DNA of 64,000 nucleotides. It comes from Agrobacterium larrymoorei. Its GTDB lineage: Bacteria > Pseudomonadota > Alphaproteobacteria > Rhizobiales > Rhizobiaceae. A program made the translations under genes and the position numbers. Every line of letters starts with the position of its first letter. The stretch's first letter is position 1. The stretch spans positions 2,182,001 through 2,246,000 of the forward strand of contig NZ_CP039691.1 in assembly GCF_005145045.1 (NCBI RefSeq), read 5' to 3'. This document shows, piece by piece, positions 1 through 8,277 of the stretch. The notes below the pieces were generated by a model. The model was not told the DNA's origin, made no database searches, and saw only the letters and a list, made by a program, of their open reading frames with translations.

Positions 1-2
1 CC

Positions 3-845
3 TCGCAGACAAGTGCCGGAACGACGCCTGCCTCGTCCACGGACACCACGGATAGTCAGGACACGGACGACGGTACCTATACTTCTTCCACCGGAACGAA
101 TGCTTCGAACAATTCCGGGGAGGCAACTGCGGCTCCAGCTGAGCAGACCTCCCCTACAGAACCTGCATCCGCCACCAATGTTCAGGGTGAAGAGACATCG
201 TCTTCATCTCCCCATGCGGAAACAGAAGCTGCTTCGGGACAGGACAAGTCAGGTGAAACGGCACCGGCTGCCGCCGATAACCATGTGACCGAACCGGAAC
301 ATCAGACCACAGAGCCCCCGGCAATAGGAAGTGCTACTAACGATGCCGCGCCCTCTCAGGAGCCGAGCGCCACGAAGATTGAGCACAATCAAGAGAGCGG
401 ACCGGCGCCCAGCGAAACCAAGCATCAGGATCAGACGCCTGCCGCCTCGACAGCAGCGAACAACGCCGATGCCGAAGAAGCACCGGCAACGTCCGCAGGC
501 TCCAATGAGACTTCGCCTTCAAAGACTGTAGAAACGCAAGAGGAAGTGTCCTCCCCGCCGGTCGCTCAACCCGTATCGGATACGGCGGCAACTACGACAA
601 CCAAGACGAAGGCATCCGACAGAATTCAGCTGCAAATCGCCCCGCACACCGGCGGTAACGCCGATATCGAGCAGGAAGAGGCTGAACAGCAAAATCTTGC
701 TTTGCGCGCGCACCAGAACCGACTGGTGGCCGGACTTCTCGACTCCATCATCAAGGGCACCAGTACTGAAAACTCCACGCTTTTCGGTACGGACGAGTCG
801 GAGGAAAATGTCAGCCTCATCGAGAAGTATTACGCGGAAGCGTAA
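3..845 (+). CDS. Low-complexity Ser/Thr/Ala/Glu-rich protein, 3' part only
   Basis: The frame is open from the left edge of the window to a TAA at 843-845, so only the last 280 residues are visible and the start lies outside. The first ~200 residues are disordered sequence rich in Ser, Thr, Ala, Glu, Pro and Gln with almost no hydrophobic residues. The last ~75 residues look folded or helical: they include the run 'EQEEAEQQNLALRAHQNRL' and a conserved-looking tail ending in 'SLIEKYYAEA'. No family is recognised. The ATG at 285 lies inside this frame and is not a credible start because the coding frame continues upstream in the same composition. Function unknown. Confidence 0.6.
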   Translation, partial: SQTSAGTTPASSTDTTDSQDTDDGTYTSSTGTNASNNSGEATAAPAEQTSPTEPASATNVQGEETSSSSPHAETEAASGQDKSGETAPAAADNHVTEPEHQTTEPPAIGSATNDAAPSQEPSATKIEHNQESGPAPSETKHQDQTPAASTAANNADAEEAPATSAGSNETSPSKTVETQEEVSSPPVAQPVSDTAATTTTKTKASDRIQLQIAPHTGGNADIEQEEAEQQNLALRAHQNRLVAGLLDSIIKGTSTENSTLFGTDESEENVSLIEKYYAEA

Positions 846-987
846 TGCGGGTCTGGGGCGTTCCCTTGGTAAGTGAAAACATTCTGCGGGAGAAGGTTTT
901 CATTTAACAACGGAACGCTCTGGGCTATCGTCGGTATCCGTACCGCATCTCGAACACGGTACGGGTAACGCCGGGAGATTGCCGCTC

Positions 988-1191
988 ATGCATATTCTTC
1001 GCATCATCCTGACCATTCTCGGCGTGCTCATCACGCTGATCGGCCTTATCTGGGTTGGGCAGGGCACGGGTTATTTCCCCTACCCCGCCTCTAGTTTCAT
1101 GATCAATCAGAGCCCATGGATATTGCGCGGTGCGCTGATGGCGTTAGGCGGCTTGGTTCTGATTTTCGTGGCAAGGCGCATTCTGCGCTGA
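988..1191 (+). CDS. Small two-span membrane protein
   Basis: A 67-residue protein starting at ATG 988, with a GGGAG ribosome site at 973-977. A TTG at 979 would add three residues. It has one hydrophobic segment at residues 3-24 (LRIILTILGVLITLIGLIW), a short loop with 'GTGYFPYPASSFM', and a second segment near residues 43-63 ending in 'RRILR'. Positive charge at the very C-terminus suggests that this end is cytoplasmic. I recognise it only as the kind of short inner-membrane hypothetical protein common in rhizobia. No neighbour suggests a role; it is transcribed towards the convergent beta-lactamase gene four bases away. Confidence 0.55.
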   Translation: MHILRIILTILGVLITLIGLIWVGQGTGYFPYPASSFMINQSPWILRGALMALGGLVLIFVARRILR

Positions 1192-1194
1192 AGG

Positions 1195-2010
1195 TCACTT
1201 TACCAGCTTCGGCAGGTCGGCGATCAGCGAGTCGCGGGTGAAGAAACTGATCGGCTCTTCGCTCTTCCAATCCTGAATGTTCAGCCGCGCGAATACCACC
1301 TTGCGCCCATCCTTCTGCGCCCAGCCAACGAACCAGCCGAGCCAGCTGTCGCCGTCGAATTTCCCGGCTTTCGTGCGCATGCGGCCCGAACCGGTCTTGC
1401 CATGCACCTGCCAGCCATCGGCGGCGGAAAATTGCGGGATGACGGCTTCCGTCTTGGCGAAAGCCTCGCTGGAGACAGGGAGCTTGCGGTTGACGAAACG
1501 GCGCACGAAATCCGCTTGGCCGTCACCGGAAATCTTCAGCGAAGACATGAGCCAGGCTTCCGTCAGCCCATCCGTCTGGCCTTTCACGCCGCGCACATCC
1601 GCATTGCCGTATTCGAAGCGGCGGGCGTAGTCGGCAAACTTTTCCTTGCCCAAACGGCGGGTAATTTCCTGCGAGTACCAGACGATGGAGTCCTTCTCCC
1701 AGATGGTCGGGTCCGTGGTTTCCTGCTCGCGCTTGGGGCGTTTCCATTCCGCCCTGTACTCCCAGCGCGGCGTCGTTGCGTCCTTCAGAATACCGGCGTC
1801 GTAACCCATCACAGCCAAAGGAAATTTGAAGGTGGATTGCGGCGCAAAGCCTTTGTCGCAAGTGCCTTCACGGTGCAGGGCCTTGCCGCTTTCCGCATCC
1901 AAAATGACCGTGCAATGAACCTTCTGGCCAGCAATTGCCTGCGCTGAGGGAAGCCACATGGCTGCGGCGGAAAGGCAAAGAGCCGATATCAGTCTCTTCG
2001 TCATGGGCAT
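1195..2010 (-). CDS. Class D (OXA-type) beta-lactamase
   Basis: Periplasmic serine beta-lactamase that hydrolyses beta-lactams through an acyl-enzyme. The 271-residue form starts at the ATG at 2010, which has a clear AAGGAG site at 2017-2022; the upstream ATG at 2031 has none. Residues 1-28 form a signal peptide ending near 'AQAIAG'. All class D signatures are visible in order: S59-T-F-K62 (active-site serine and the lysine that is carbamylated in this family), 'SIV' (the S-x-V motif), 'YGN', the Trp of 'AWLMSSLKIS' and 'KTGSG'. Length is normal for OXA enzymes. It is divergent from an AmpR/GcvA-like LysR gene, which suggests inducible expression. The spectrum cannot be read from the sequence. 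Confidence 0.93.
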   Translation of the reverse strand: MPMTKRLISALCLSAAAMWLPSAQAIAGQKVHCTVILDAESGKALHREGTCDKGFAPQSTFKFPLAVMGYDAGILKDATTPRWEYRAEWKRPKREQETTDPTIWEKDSIVWYSQEITRRLGKEKFADYARRFEYGNADVRGVKGQTDGLTEAWLMSSLKISGDGQADFVRRFVNRKLPVSSEAFAKTEAVIPQFSAADGWQVHGKTGSGRMRTKAGKFDGDSWLGWFVGWAQKDGRKVVFARLNIQDWKSEEPISFFTRDSLIADLPKLVK

Positions 2011-2088
2011 GAAAATCTCCTTTATTCCCAACGTCTGAAAGACGGGTAGCGGAGTTTAGGCCGGTTTGCGCCAGTGCGGCAAATGATG

Positions 2089-2106
2089 ATATCTGCCTTC
2101 AGACAT
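2089..2106. promoter_or_regulatory. Candidate LysR-type operator between bla and its regulator
   Basis: An imperfect dyad (ATaTCTG, four bases, CAGAcAT) lies in the 124-bp region between the divergent beta-lactamase and LysR genes. Position and symmetry fit the binding site of an AmpR-like regulator that controls both promoters. Inference only; no -35/-10 boxes could be assigned confidently. Confidence 0.35.
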
Positions 2107-2134
2107 GAATTAAACTTGGCCATCGGAACGCTAC

Positions 2135-3028
2135 ATGGTTCGCCCTCACCTTCCGCTGAATGCGTTGCGCGCTTTCGAGGCAGCAGCCCGGCACTTAAGC
2201 TTCACCCGCGCAGCCATCGAACTCTGCGTCACGCAAACCGCGATCAGCCATCAGGTCAAGCTTCTGGAAGATCGGCTCGGTGCGACGCTCTTCCGGCGTT
2301 TGCCGCGCGGACTGATGATCACCGACGAAGGCTTGGCACTTCTGCCGACACTTCGCGATTCCTTCGACCGCATGGCCGATATTCTTCAGCGTTTCGAGGA
2401 TGGGCATTTGCAGGAAGTCCTGACGGTTGGCGCGGTCGGCACCTTTGCCGTCGGCTGGCTGCTGCCGCGCCTTGCCGAGTTTCACGAACTCTACCCATTC
2501 ATCGATATCCGCCTGTCCACCAACAATAACCGTGTCGATATCGCCGCCGAAGGTCTCGATTTCGCCATCCGCTTCGGCAATGGCGCATGGCACGATACGG
2601 AAGCGGAGGAGCTGTTCTCTGCCCCGCTTTCCGCGCTGTGCATTCCCGCTATCGCCTCGCAACTGGAAGGCCCGCAGGATATCGCGCAACACACGCTGCT
2701 GCGCTCCTACCGCGCGGATGAATGGCCGGAATGGTTCGCGGAAGCGGGCGTTCCCTCACCCCGCATCAAGGGCATCGTTTTCGACTCCTCCGTACCCATG
2801 GTGGAGGCTGCGGTTCAGGGCGTGGGCATCGCACTCGCCCCGCCCCTGATGTTCCAGCGCCAGCTTTCCTCCGGCGATCTCATCCAGCCCTTTCCGGTCT
2901 ATGTGTCGAAAGGCTGCTACTGGCTGACCCGGCTGAAATCCCGCCCCGTCAGCAACGCCATGGCCACCTTCTCCGCATGGCTGCGAGACAAGGCCGAAGA
3001 GATGCGGGATCGCCCGTCAAAAAACTGA
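2135..3028 (+). CDS. LysR-family regulator, AmpR/GcvA-like, probable beta-lactamase regulator
   Basis: A 297-residue LysR-type transcriptional regulator. Residues 5-65 carry the winged helix-turn-helix with the typical opening 'PLNALRAFEAAARHLSFT' and recognition helix region 'TQTAISHQVKLLE'. The opening matches the AmpR/GcvA subgroup. Residues ~92-290 form the two-lobed effector-binding domain. The ATG at 2135 follows GGAAC at short distance. It is transcribed away from the class D beta-lactamase, an arrangement typical of ampR-bla pairs, so the likely role is induction of that gene in response to cell-wall fragments. That role is inferred from context; a GcvA-like role elsewhere cannot be excluded. 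Confidence 0.85.
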   Translation: MVRPHLPLNALRAFEAAARHLSFTRAAIELCVTQTAISHQVKLLEDRLGATLFRRLPRGLMITDEGLALLPTLRDSFDRMADILQRFEDGHLQEVLTVGAVGTFAVGWLLPRLAEFHELYPFIDIRLSTNNNRVDIAAEGLDFAIRFGNGAWHDTEAEELFSAPLSALCIPAIASQLEGPQDIAQHTLLRSYRADEWPEWFAEAGVPSPRIKGIVFDSSVPMVEAAVQGVGIALAPPLMFQRQLSSGDLIQPFPVYVSKGCYWLTRLKSRPVSNAMATFSAWLRDKAEEMRDRPSKN

Positions 3029-3168
3029 CGCAGCGCGCTTGCTATTCACATTTCGCTGTGCGATCACGCGCCCTCCTCAAAACAGGCGGGCGCGGTTGCG
3101 CGCCTTTTATTGACCCGATGCCACCAGGCTTGCGGGTACATCTTTGTTGACGCATAAGGATTTCAGCT

Positions 3169-4461
3169 ATGGCAGGAACACTCGGCCTCGATTTCGGCAC
3201 GACCAACACGGTCATGGCACTTTCCGACACCGGCACCACCAGCCATTCCATGCGCTTCACCTCGAACGCAGGCACGACAGACAGCATGCGCACCGCGCTT
3301 TCCTTCATGAAGGATAACGCACTTGGTGCCGCAGCCTTGCACGTCGAAGCCGGTCAGGCGGCCATTCGCCAATTCATCGATAATCCCGGCGATTGCCGCT
3401 TTCTGCAATCCATCAAGACCTTCGCCGCCTCCTCTCTGTTTCAGGGCACGCTGGTCTTTGCCAAGCGTCAGAGCTTTGAAGACCTGATGGAAGTCTTCCT
3501 GCGCAAGCTGAAATCCTATGCCGGTGAAGAGTGGAAGGACGATGTTTCCACCGTAATCGCCGGTCGCCCCGTGCGCTTTGCGGGCGCGAACCCGAATGAG
3601 GAGCTTGCCCTTCAGCGCTATAATGAGGCGCTGACTCGCGCGGGCTTCCCGCAAATCCATTATGTCTACGAGCCCGTGGCTGCCGCCTATTACTTCGCCC
3701 AGAGCCTGAAGAAGGACGCCAATGTTCTCGTCGCAGACTTCGGCGGCGGCACCACCGACTATTCGCTGATCCGCTTCGAGACCCATGGCGGCAAGCTTTC
3801 CGCCACGCCCATCGGCCATTCCGGCGTCGGCGTCGCGGGCGATCATTTCGACTTCCGCATGATCGACAATCTAGTCTCGCCTGAAATCGGCAAGGGCAGC
3901 AAGTTCAAGAGCTTCGACAAAGTCCTCGATGTGCCCGCCGGTTACTACGTCAATTTCGGTCGCTGGAACCAGCTTTCCATTTTCAAGACCACCAAGGAAT
4001 TTTCCGATCTGAAGTCGCTGGTGCGCTCAGCACTGGAGCCGGAAAAGCTGGAAATGTTCATCGAACTGGTGGAGCATGATGAGGGCTACCCGCTCTATCA
4101 GGCCATTTCCGCCACCAAGATGGCGCTTTCCTCGCAGGAAGAGGCTGAATTCAACTTCTCGCCGCTGGGTGCCGCTGGCCGCAAAATGGTCAAGCGTTCG
4201 GATTTCGATCAGTGGATTTCCGACGATCTCGCCAAGATCGAAGAGGCGCTGGACGAGGTGCTGGTGAAGACCAACACCGCGCCTGAGGCCATCGACAAGG
4301 TGTTCCTCACCGGGGGCACCTCCTTCGTGCCAGCCGTTCGCCAGCTTTTCACCCGCCGTTTCGATGCCGATAAGATCGAGAGCGGTGGTGAGCTTCTTTC
4401 CATCGCCCATGGTCTCGCCATGATCGGTGAAAGCGGTGATATTGAACGCTGGACAGCGTGA
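3169..4461 (+). CDS. Hsp70-family protein, YegD-like
   Basis: A 430-residue actin/Hsp70-fold ATPase. Phosphate-1 motif 'GLDFGTTNT' is at residues 5-13, phosphate-2 motif 'ADFGGGTTDYS' near 187-197, and adenosine motif 'LTGGTSFVPAVR' near 381-392. The protein ends soon after the ATPase region and lacks the long substrate-binding and lid domains of DnaK, as in E. coli YegD (about 450 residues). It starts at ATG 3169 after 'AAGGA' at 3158-3162. Its substrate and co-chaperone are unknown. It is followed after 43 bp by a uracil-DNA glycosylase-like gene on the same strand and may be co-transcribed with it. Confidence 0.88.
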   Translation: MAGTLGLDFGTTNTVMALSDTGTTSHSMRFTSNAGTTDSMRTALSFMKDNALGAAALHVEAGQAAIRQFIDNPGDCRFLQSIKTFAASSLFQGTLVFAKRQSFEDLMEVFLRKLKSYAGEEWKDDVSTVIAGRPVRFAGANPNEELALQRYNEALTRAGFPQIHYVYEPVAAAYYFAQSLKKDANVLVADFGGGTTDYSLIRFETHGGKLSATPIGHSGVGVAGDHFDFRMIDNLVSPEIGKGSKFKSFDKVLDVPAGYYVNFGRWNQLSIFKTTKEFSDLKSLVRSALEPEKLEMFIELVEHDEGYPLYQAISATKMALSSQEEAEFNFSPLGAAGRKMVKRSDFDQWISDDLAKIEEALDEVLVKTNTAPEAIDKVFLTGGTSFVPAVRQLFTRRFDADKIESGGELLSIAHGLAMIGESGDIERWTA

Positions 4462-4504
4462 GATTGGGGTATCCCATGCCGGAAACATGGGATAACGTCA
4501 CGCC

Positions 4505-5389
4505 ATGATCTCGGCTCAAGACTTACTCCCGGCAGAACTCGCCGCACTTCTGCATTTCCATGCGGATGCGGGGGTGGATTGGCTGCTGGAAGATGAGCCG
4601 CTGGATCGCTTCGCCGAATTTGCCGCCAGCCGACAGAGCCGCGCGCCCCAGAGAAGCCCCGAGCCACAGCAGCGAGAGACGCAGCAGCGACCCTCCTCCC
4701 CGCAAGGCGCAACCTCGCGTGCGTCAGCATCTTCCCGCAACGCCGCACCGCCGCCAGCCGCACAGGTCAATGTTGCACTTCCGGATGATCAGGCGATTGC
4801 TTCCGCCCGCTTTGCCGCCGAAAGCGCGCGCTCGCTGGCTGAGTTGAAGACCGCGCTTGAAAGCTTCAACGGCTGCAATCTCAAGAACAGCGCCCGCAAC
4901 ACCGTCTTCGCCGAGGGCGATCCTTCTTCCGGCATCATGGTCATCGGTCCCATGCCGGATGCGGATGACGACCGCGAAGGCCAGCCCTTCGTGGGCAAGA
5001 CAGGGCTGCTGCTGGATCGCATGCTTGCGGCCATCGGCCTCAACCGCGCTACTCTTTTGCTCACCAATGTCGTGCCATGGCGCCCGCCGGGCAACCGTCC
5101 GCCCTCCGGCCCGGAGATGGAAATCTGCCGTCCTTTCATCGAGCGGCAGATTGCATTGGCGGAGCCGAAAGCACTGTTGCTTCTCGGCAACTCTACAGTT
5201 CGTTTTTTCTTCGGCGGTTCCGGCACCATCCATACACTGCGCGGACAGTGGCGTGATGTCGCAGTTGGCGCTGGTGTCGCGCCCGCTATCGCAACGCTGC
5301 ATCCACAGGAGCTTTTGAACGCTCCGGCCAGTAAGTCATTGGCATGGCAGGATTTATTAGCTTTCCAGTCTCGCTTGCGCGAAATGTAA
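4505..5389 (+). CDS. Uracil-DNA glycosylase-like protein, family 4 related
   Basis: A 294-residue protein. The first ~95 residues are a Pro/Ser/Ala/Gln-rich linker, and the last ~190 form a uracil-DNA glycosylase superfamily domain. Recognisable blocks are 'GQPFVGKTGLLLDRML', 'NVVPWRPPGNRPP', 'CRPFIERQI', 'ALLLLGNSTVRF' and the late 'ATLHPQELL' (the motif B His region). Family 4 enzymes remove uracil from DNA and usually hold a 4Fe-4S cluster with four cysteines. Here only two are present (in 'NGCNL' and 'EICRPF'); the others are replaced, as in many alphaproteobacterial members. The usual catalytic 'GEAPG' block reads 'GPMPDADDD', so activity should not be assumed. Confidence 0.82.
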   Translation: MISAQDLLPAELAALLHFHADAGVDWLLEDEPLDRFAEFAASRQSRAPQRSPEPQQRETQQRPSSPQGATSRASASSRNAAPPPAAQVNVALPDDQAIASARFAAESARSLAELKTALESFNGCNLKNSARNTVFAEGDPSSGIMVIGPMPDADDDREGQPFVGKTGLLLDRMLAAIGLNRATLLLTNVVPWRPPGNRPPSGPEMEICRPFIERQIALAEPKALLLLGNSTVRFFFGGSGTIHTLRGQWRDVAVGAGVAPAIATLHPQELLNAPASKSLAWQDLLAFQSRLREM

Positions 5390-5420
5390 ATGCTTACCTT
5401 TTGACCAATGTAAATGATTT

Positions 5421-5543
5421 ATGAAAAAAGCCATGCAAATGGTGCATAACAGCGCCGCATTTGCCCGGATTGCCGAATCCTTACCGCACTGCAATAAGCA
5501 TAACTGTCTTGGGAGGAATAGGTTTAAGGAACCAAGGCAATGA
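5421..5543 (+). CDS. Possible 40-residue leader-type ORF
   Basis: A short frame starts at ATG 5421 (MKKAMQMVHNSAAFARIAES...) and ends at a TGA that overlaps the ATG of the next small ORF at 5540 in an ATGA arrangement, which suggests translational coupling. There is no strong ribosome site. The basic N-terminus and helix-forming composition look protein-like, but nothing is recognised. This could equally be an untranslated leader. Confidence 0.28.
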   Translation: MKKAMQMVHNSAAFARIAESLPHCNKHNCLGRNRFKEPRQ

Positions 5544-5728
5544 CCACTCGCTTCCGTCCGGTACATTCCGGCTTTGAAACGCTCCGTCTGGCGGGCCTCG
5601 GCCCACGCTCCAGCCAGGGCTACCACCGTTTCGGTGGGACGAACGAACAGCTGACCGCTCGTGCTTCCACGCAGCAAGTCCGCACGACTCGCCCTTCGGC
5701 TGTCTTCGCGGACTTCCGCGAACGCTAA
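5540..5728 (+). CDS. Small basic hypothetical protein
   Basis: A 62-residue Arg/Ser/Thr-rich protein starting at ATG 5540 with AAGGA at 5527-5531 and a GGGAGG further upstream. It has no membrane segment and no recognised motif; the C-terminus is 'SAVFADFRER'. A stem-loop with a T run follows about 55 bp after the stop, which supports a real short transcription unit. Function unknown. Confidence 0.42.
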   Translation: MTTRFRPVHSGFETLRLAGLGPRSSQGYHRFGGTNEQLTARASTQQVRTTRPSAVFADFRER

Positions 5729-5781
5729 GAACGTTACGCTTGCAGCAACCTGCTCAAGCATAAAGATATCCGACGCTTCGC

Positions 5782-5810
5782 AGCGCCTTTCTTCGGGAAG
5801 GCGCTTTTGC
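5782..5810 (+). terminator. Rho-independent terminator
   Basis: Perfect 8-bp stem AGCGCCTT / AAGGCGCT (5782-5789 and 5798-5805) around an 8-base loop, running into a T run and TTTTGCGTTTT. It closes the small-ORF unit that ends at 5728. Confidence 0.75.
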
Positions 5811-6073
5811 GTTTTGGGTGTACCTCTCCAATTAAACCATTGTAATAGCCTACGATGTAGTTTCCCCTCACCTGTCGAGAAGTACAGGACTGCGGATAAG
5901 GCACCCGTCTAATATCTTGAACGAAATGGGTAGAAGACAAGCTGATGGTTGCGATTTTGGATGCAAACGTCATCGTATTCCTTTAACGGCTCATCTCGAC
6001 ACTCACTGCGCGAGTTACGGCGATAGGCTTTGGGAGCGCAAGCTAAAAGAGACGCTCGTTTGGGACACAACAA
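5811..6073. other. Intergenic region, lower GC, no gene seen
   Basis: About 260 bp between the terminator and the ELM1-like gene. It is visibly more AT-rich than the surrounding core genes and holds no frame with coding character. It is presumably the promoter region of the gene at 6074; no clear boxes were assigned. Confidence 0.4.
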
Positions 6074-7033
6074 ATGGAAATGGTGAAGTCGTGGGTCGTC
6101 AGCGAGCCGAAAATTGGGACTCTCAGCCAATGTCTGGCGGTCGCAAGGTATTTTGATGCTTGCCCGATCGAAAAGTCATTCGTTCACAAAAAGCGGCTCC
6201 TCAGGATTTTTGATCCGCCGATTTTCAGACGATCCGAACCCAGCCCGGGATTAGTGGTGTCCTGCGGATATCGCTCTGAGCCGAGAGTGATGCGCATCAA
6301 AAAAGCGTTCAAAGGCGCCCCCGTCACCGTCCATCTTCAGGTTCCGAGGATAGAGGGCTATGACCTTGTATTCGTTTCGCGCCATGACTGGATGACGTCT
6401 TACGAAGATCGCGCTAATTACCACCAGATGCTAGGCGTTCCTCACCGTTTCACGCCGGATTTCTGGGAACACAACCGTAGTGAAGCTCGAGCGAAGTACG
6501 CTCTTGAAGAAGATCAAAAACTGGCAGTGGTGCTCTTAGGTGGCACAAATGGCGCTTACGATTACGACGCAGCGGCCATCGACACCATCAAGCAATCCAT
6601 TGAATCTCTTGTCGCTCGCGACTGGAAAGTATTGGTTTCGGTGTCCCGCAGGTCTAGTGACGAGACACAGAGCCAGATTGCCTCAATAGCGTCCAGAAAT
6701 GTAGTGGTTTGGGATCGAAAGTCGGAAAATCCATACGTAGACTACCTAGCCTCAGCAGACGCCTTCTTGGTTGCCAAGGATTCCGTCACCATGCCTTGCG
6801 AAGCGTTGTCTACGGGAAAGCCTGTATACAGTTTGAATTTGACACATATACCGGGAAAGCGCCTCGAAAAGTTTGAGAGGTTTCACGCCGATCTTACGGA
6901 TACGCTCAAGTTGACACGAAATTTCGAGGGCGACTTGCTGCCTTACGATTATAGGCCCCCGAACGAAGCACAGCGAATTGCCGGAATCGTAGAGACTTAT
7001 TTAAAAGAAAAAAGAGCTGCCGCATCGAGATAG
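6074..7033 (+). CDS. ELM1/GtrOC1-family protein, putative glycosyltransferase-like
   Basis: A 319-residue protein resembling the mitochondrial-fission ELM1 / GtrOC1 family (DUF1022), which has a GT-B-like fold. Typical features are the opening 'SWVVSEPKIGTLSQCLAVA' (normally a Gly/Gln-rich loop), a central 'VVLLGGTNGAYDYD' nucleotide-sugar-like loop near residues 153-166, and 'ADAFLVAKDSVTMPCEAL' followed by 'GKPVYSLNL', the C-terminal donor-site-like region. Bacterial members are often found with surface polysaccharide genes, but none is adjacent here. The start is weakly supported; ATG 6074 and ATG 6080 are both possible. Base composition is lower in GC than its neighbours, which suggests recent acquisition. 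Confidence 0.7.
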   Translation: MEMVKSWVVSEPKIGTLSQCLAVARYFDACPIEKSFVHKKRLLRIFDPPIFRRSEPSPGLVVSCGYRSEPRVMRIKKAFKGAPVTVHLQVPRIEGYDLVFVSRHDWMTSYEDRANYHQMLGVPHRFTPDFWEHNRSEARAKYALEEDQKLAVVLLGGTNGAYDYDAAAIDTIKQSIESLVARDWKVLVSVSRRSSDETQSQIASIASRNVVVWDRKSENPYVDYLASADAFLVAKDSVTMPCEALSTGKPVYSLNLTHIPGKRLEKFERFHADLTDTLKLTRNFEGDLLPYDYRPPNEAQRIAGIVETYLKEKRAAASR

Positions 7034-7144
7034 ACCATCGTCTACGGGCAGAACTCCACTGGACAACAGCATCCTCGGTGATGGCAAGAGATGCCAAACA
7101 CCAGAGATGCGAGTGTTAGATGTTCCCGTTAATCTGAGAACAAG

Positions 7145-8026
7145 CTAACCAGCAAGGCTGGAACCACTGCGCGAGACGTCGCCATCCTGCTGCGCAAGAG
7201 CATCCAGAAACGCATCATTCACATGGCAGAACTTGATTGCCTGCCAGCGGCAATATTCTTCCAGAAAATCCCGGGAAAACCACATGCCGCTGCGCAGCGA
7301 GTCGTCTACCCAGCCCATGGTGCCCTGCTCGGCGGCTTTGTTGAGAAGGCGCTGGAGGTGGGTGCGTGACATCATGAATTCGGCTGCCAGCGCACGCGCG
7401 TCCACATAGCCGATCTCGATCCGATCATGCTGCCGGTCGGCATCTTCGATGCGGCTGATGAATTCGTCCATGACCAGTGCACCGGCTTCCGTCCAGAGAA
7501 AAAGGCCAACACGCTCCGGCGGCTCCACCCAGTCGCCGTTGCTGAGGCAAGCACGGGCGGACTGAGGCTGCGCCAGGCCGAACAGGGCCGGATTGGCCAT
7601 CAATGTCTGCGCACGCGTGCCGTTATCCAGACTGTCCAGAGCCGCCAGATTGGCCACATACCAGCCAAACATCGATTGCTCGCTGACAGACGTTGCGCGA
7701 TAGCGCCGAGGCCTTGCCGTGGGGCGCCCAACCTTTTCCACGTAGCGGTAGATTTCTAGCTGATCGAGGTAGTTCTGCACGGTATTGCGGCTTGCAATGC
7801 CGTTTGGCGTTACGAACTCACGCAGTTGCGCCACCGTGAAGCCCTGCTGCCCCTCTTCGATATTCAGCGCCATGCCGATCTGCGTCATCAACCATTTCTG
7901 GTGGGCAGACAGAAGCCGGGCTATCCGTGGGTTTTCGTTGAAACTTCCTCTCAGCATCCGCGCCAAATTCCTCACCGCGGCCAGAAGACCAGGATGAGCA
8001 ACAAGTTCTTCATGCGAATATCTCAT
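7145..8026 (-). CDS. Hypothetical protein with winged-helix-like regions
   Basis: A 293-residue soluble protein with no recognised name. Residues ~60-125 ('FTVAQLREFVTPNGIASRNTVQNYLDQLEIYRYVEKVGR') look like a winged helix-turn-helix: a helix, a turn and a basic wing 'RPTARPRRYR'. A second similar segment lies near residues 210-260 ('YVDARALAAEFMMSRTHLQRLLNKAAEQG'). This suggests a DNA-binding regulator with two such domains. The ATG at 8026 is preferred over a TTG at 8068. It is separated from the EamA gene by ~250 bp in the same direction, and no target is evident. Confidence 0.6.
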   Translation of the reverse strand: MRYSHEELVAHPGLLAAVRNLARMLRGSFNENPRIARLLSAHQKWLMTQIGMALNIEEGQQGFTVAQLREFVTPNGIASRNTVQNYLDQLEIYRYVEKVGRPTARPRRYRATSVSEQSMFGWYVANLAALDSLDNGTRAQTLMANPALFGLAQPQSARACLSNGDWVEPPERVGLFLWTEAGALVMDEFISRIEDADRQHDRIEIGYVDARALAAEFMMSRTHLQRLLNKAAEQGTMGWVDDSLRSGMWFSRDFLEEYCRWQAIKFCHVNDAFLDALAQQDGDVSRSGSSLAG

Positions 8027-8277
8027 GCGCGGTCCCAGAGAACGCCTGCGGGGCAGGACGACAGACAATAATTCATAAGAAAGAAATCAAACAGGAGAAC
8101 GCATGGATTCGTTCCCTCGGCCTGACGCTTGCCAGACGCTTTTATGTGCAGTTCCCCAACCACAATATGCCACCCAAAGTTACCTCGCCTTCCTCCCACA
8201 CCCTCATACCATATTTGTTCAAAATAGAACAAAATTTTAATGAAATTTCACAGGTGTTTTTTTGCAGGCGGTAGCCG

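Noticed and set aside
13..288. Open frame of 91 codons at the left edge
   Set aside because: Arg/Pro-rich reading of the alternative frame of the gene that runs 3-845; the other frame has coherent low-complexity coding and a continuous stop-free run.
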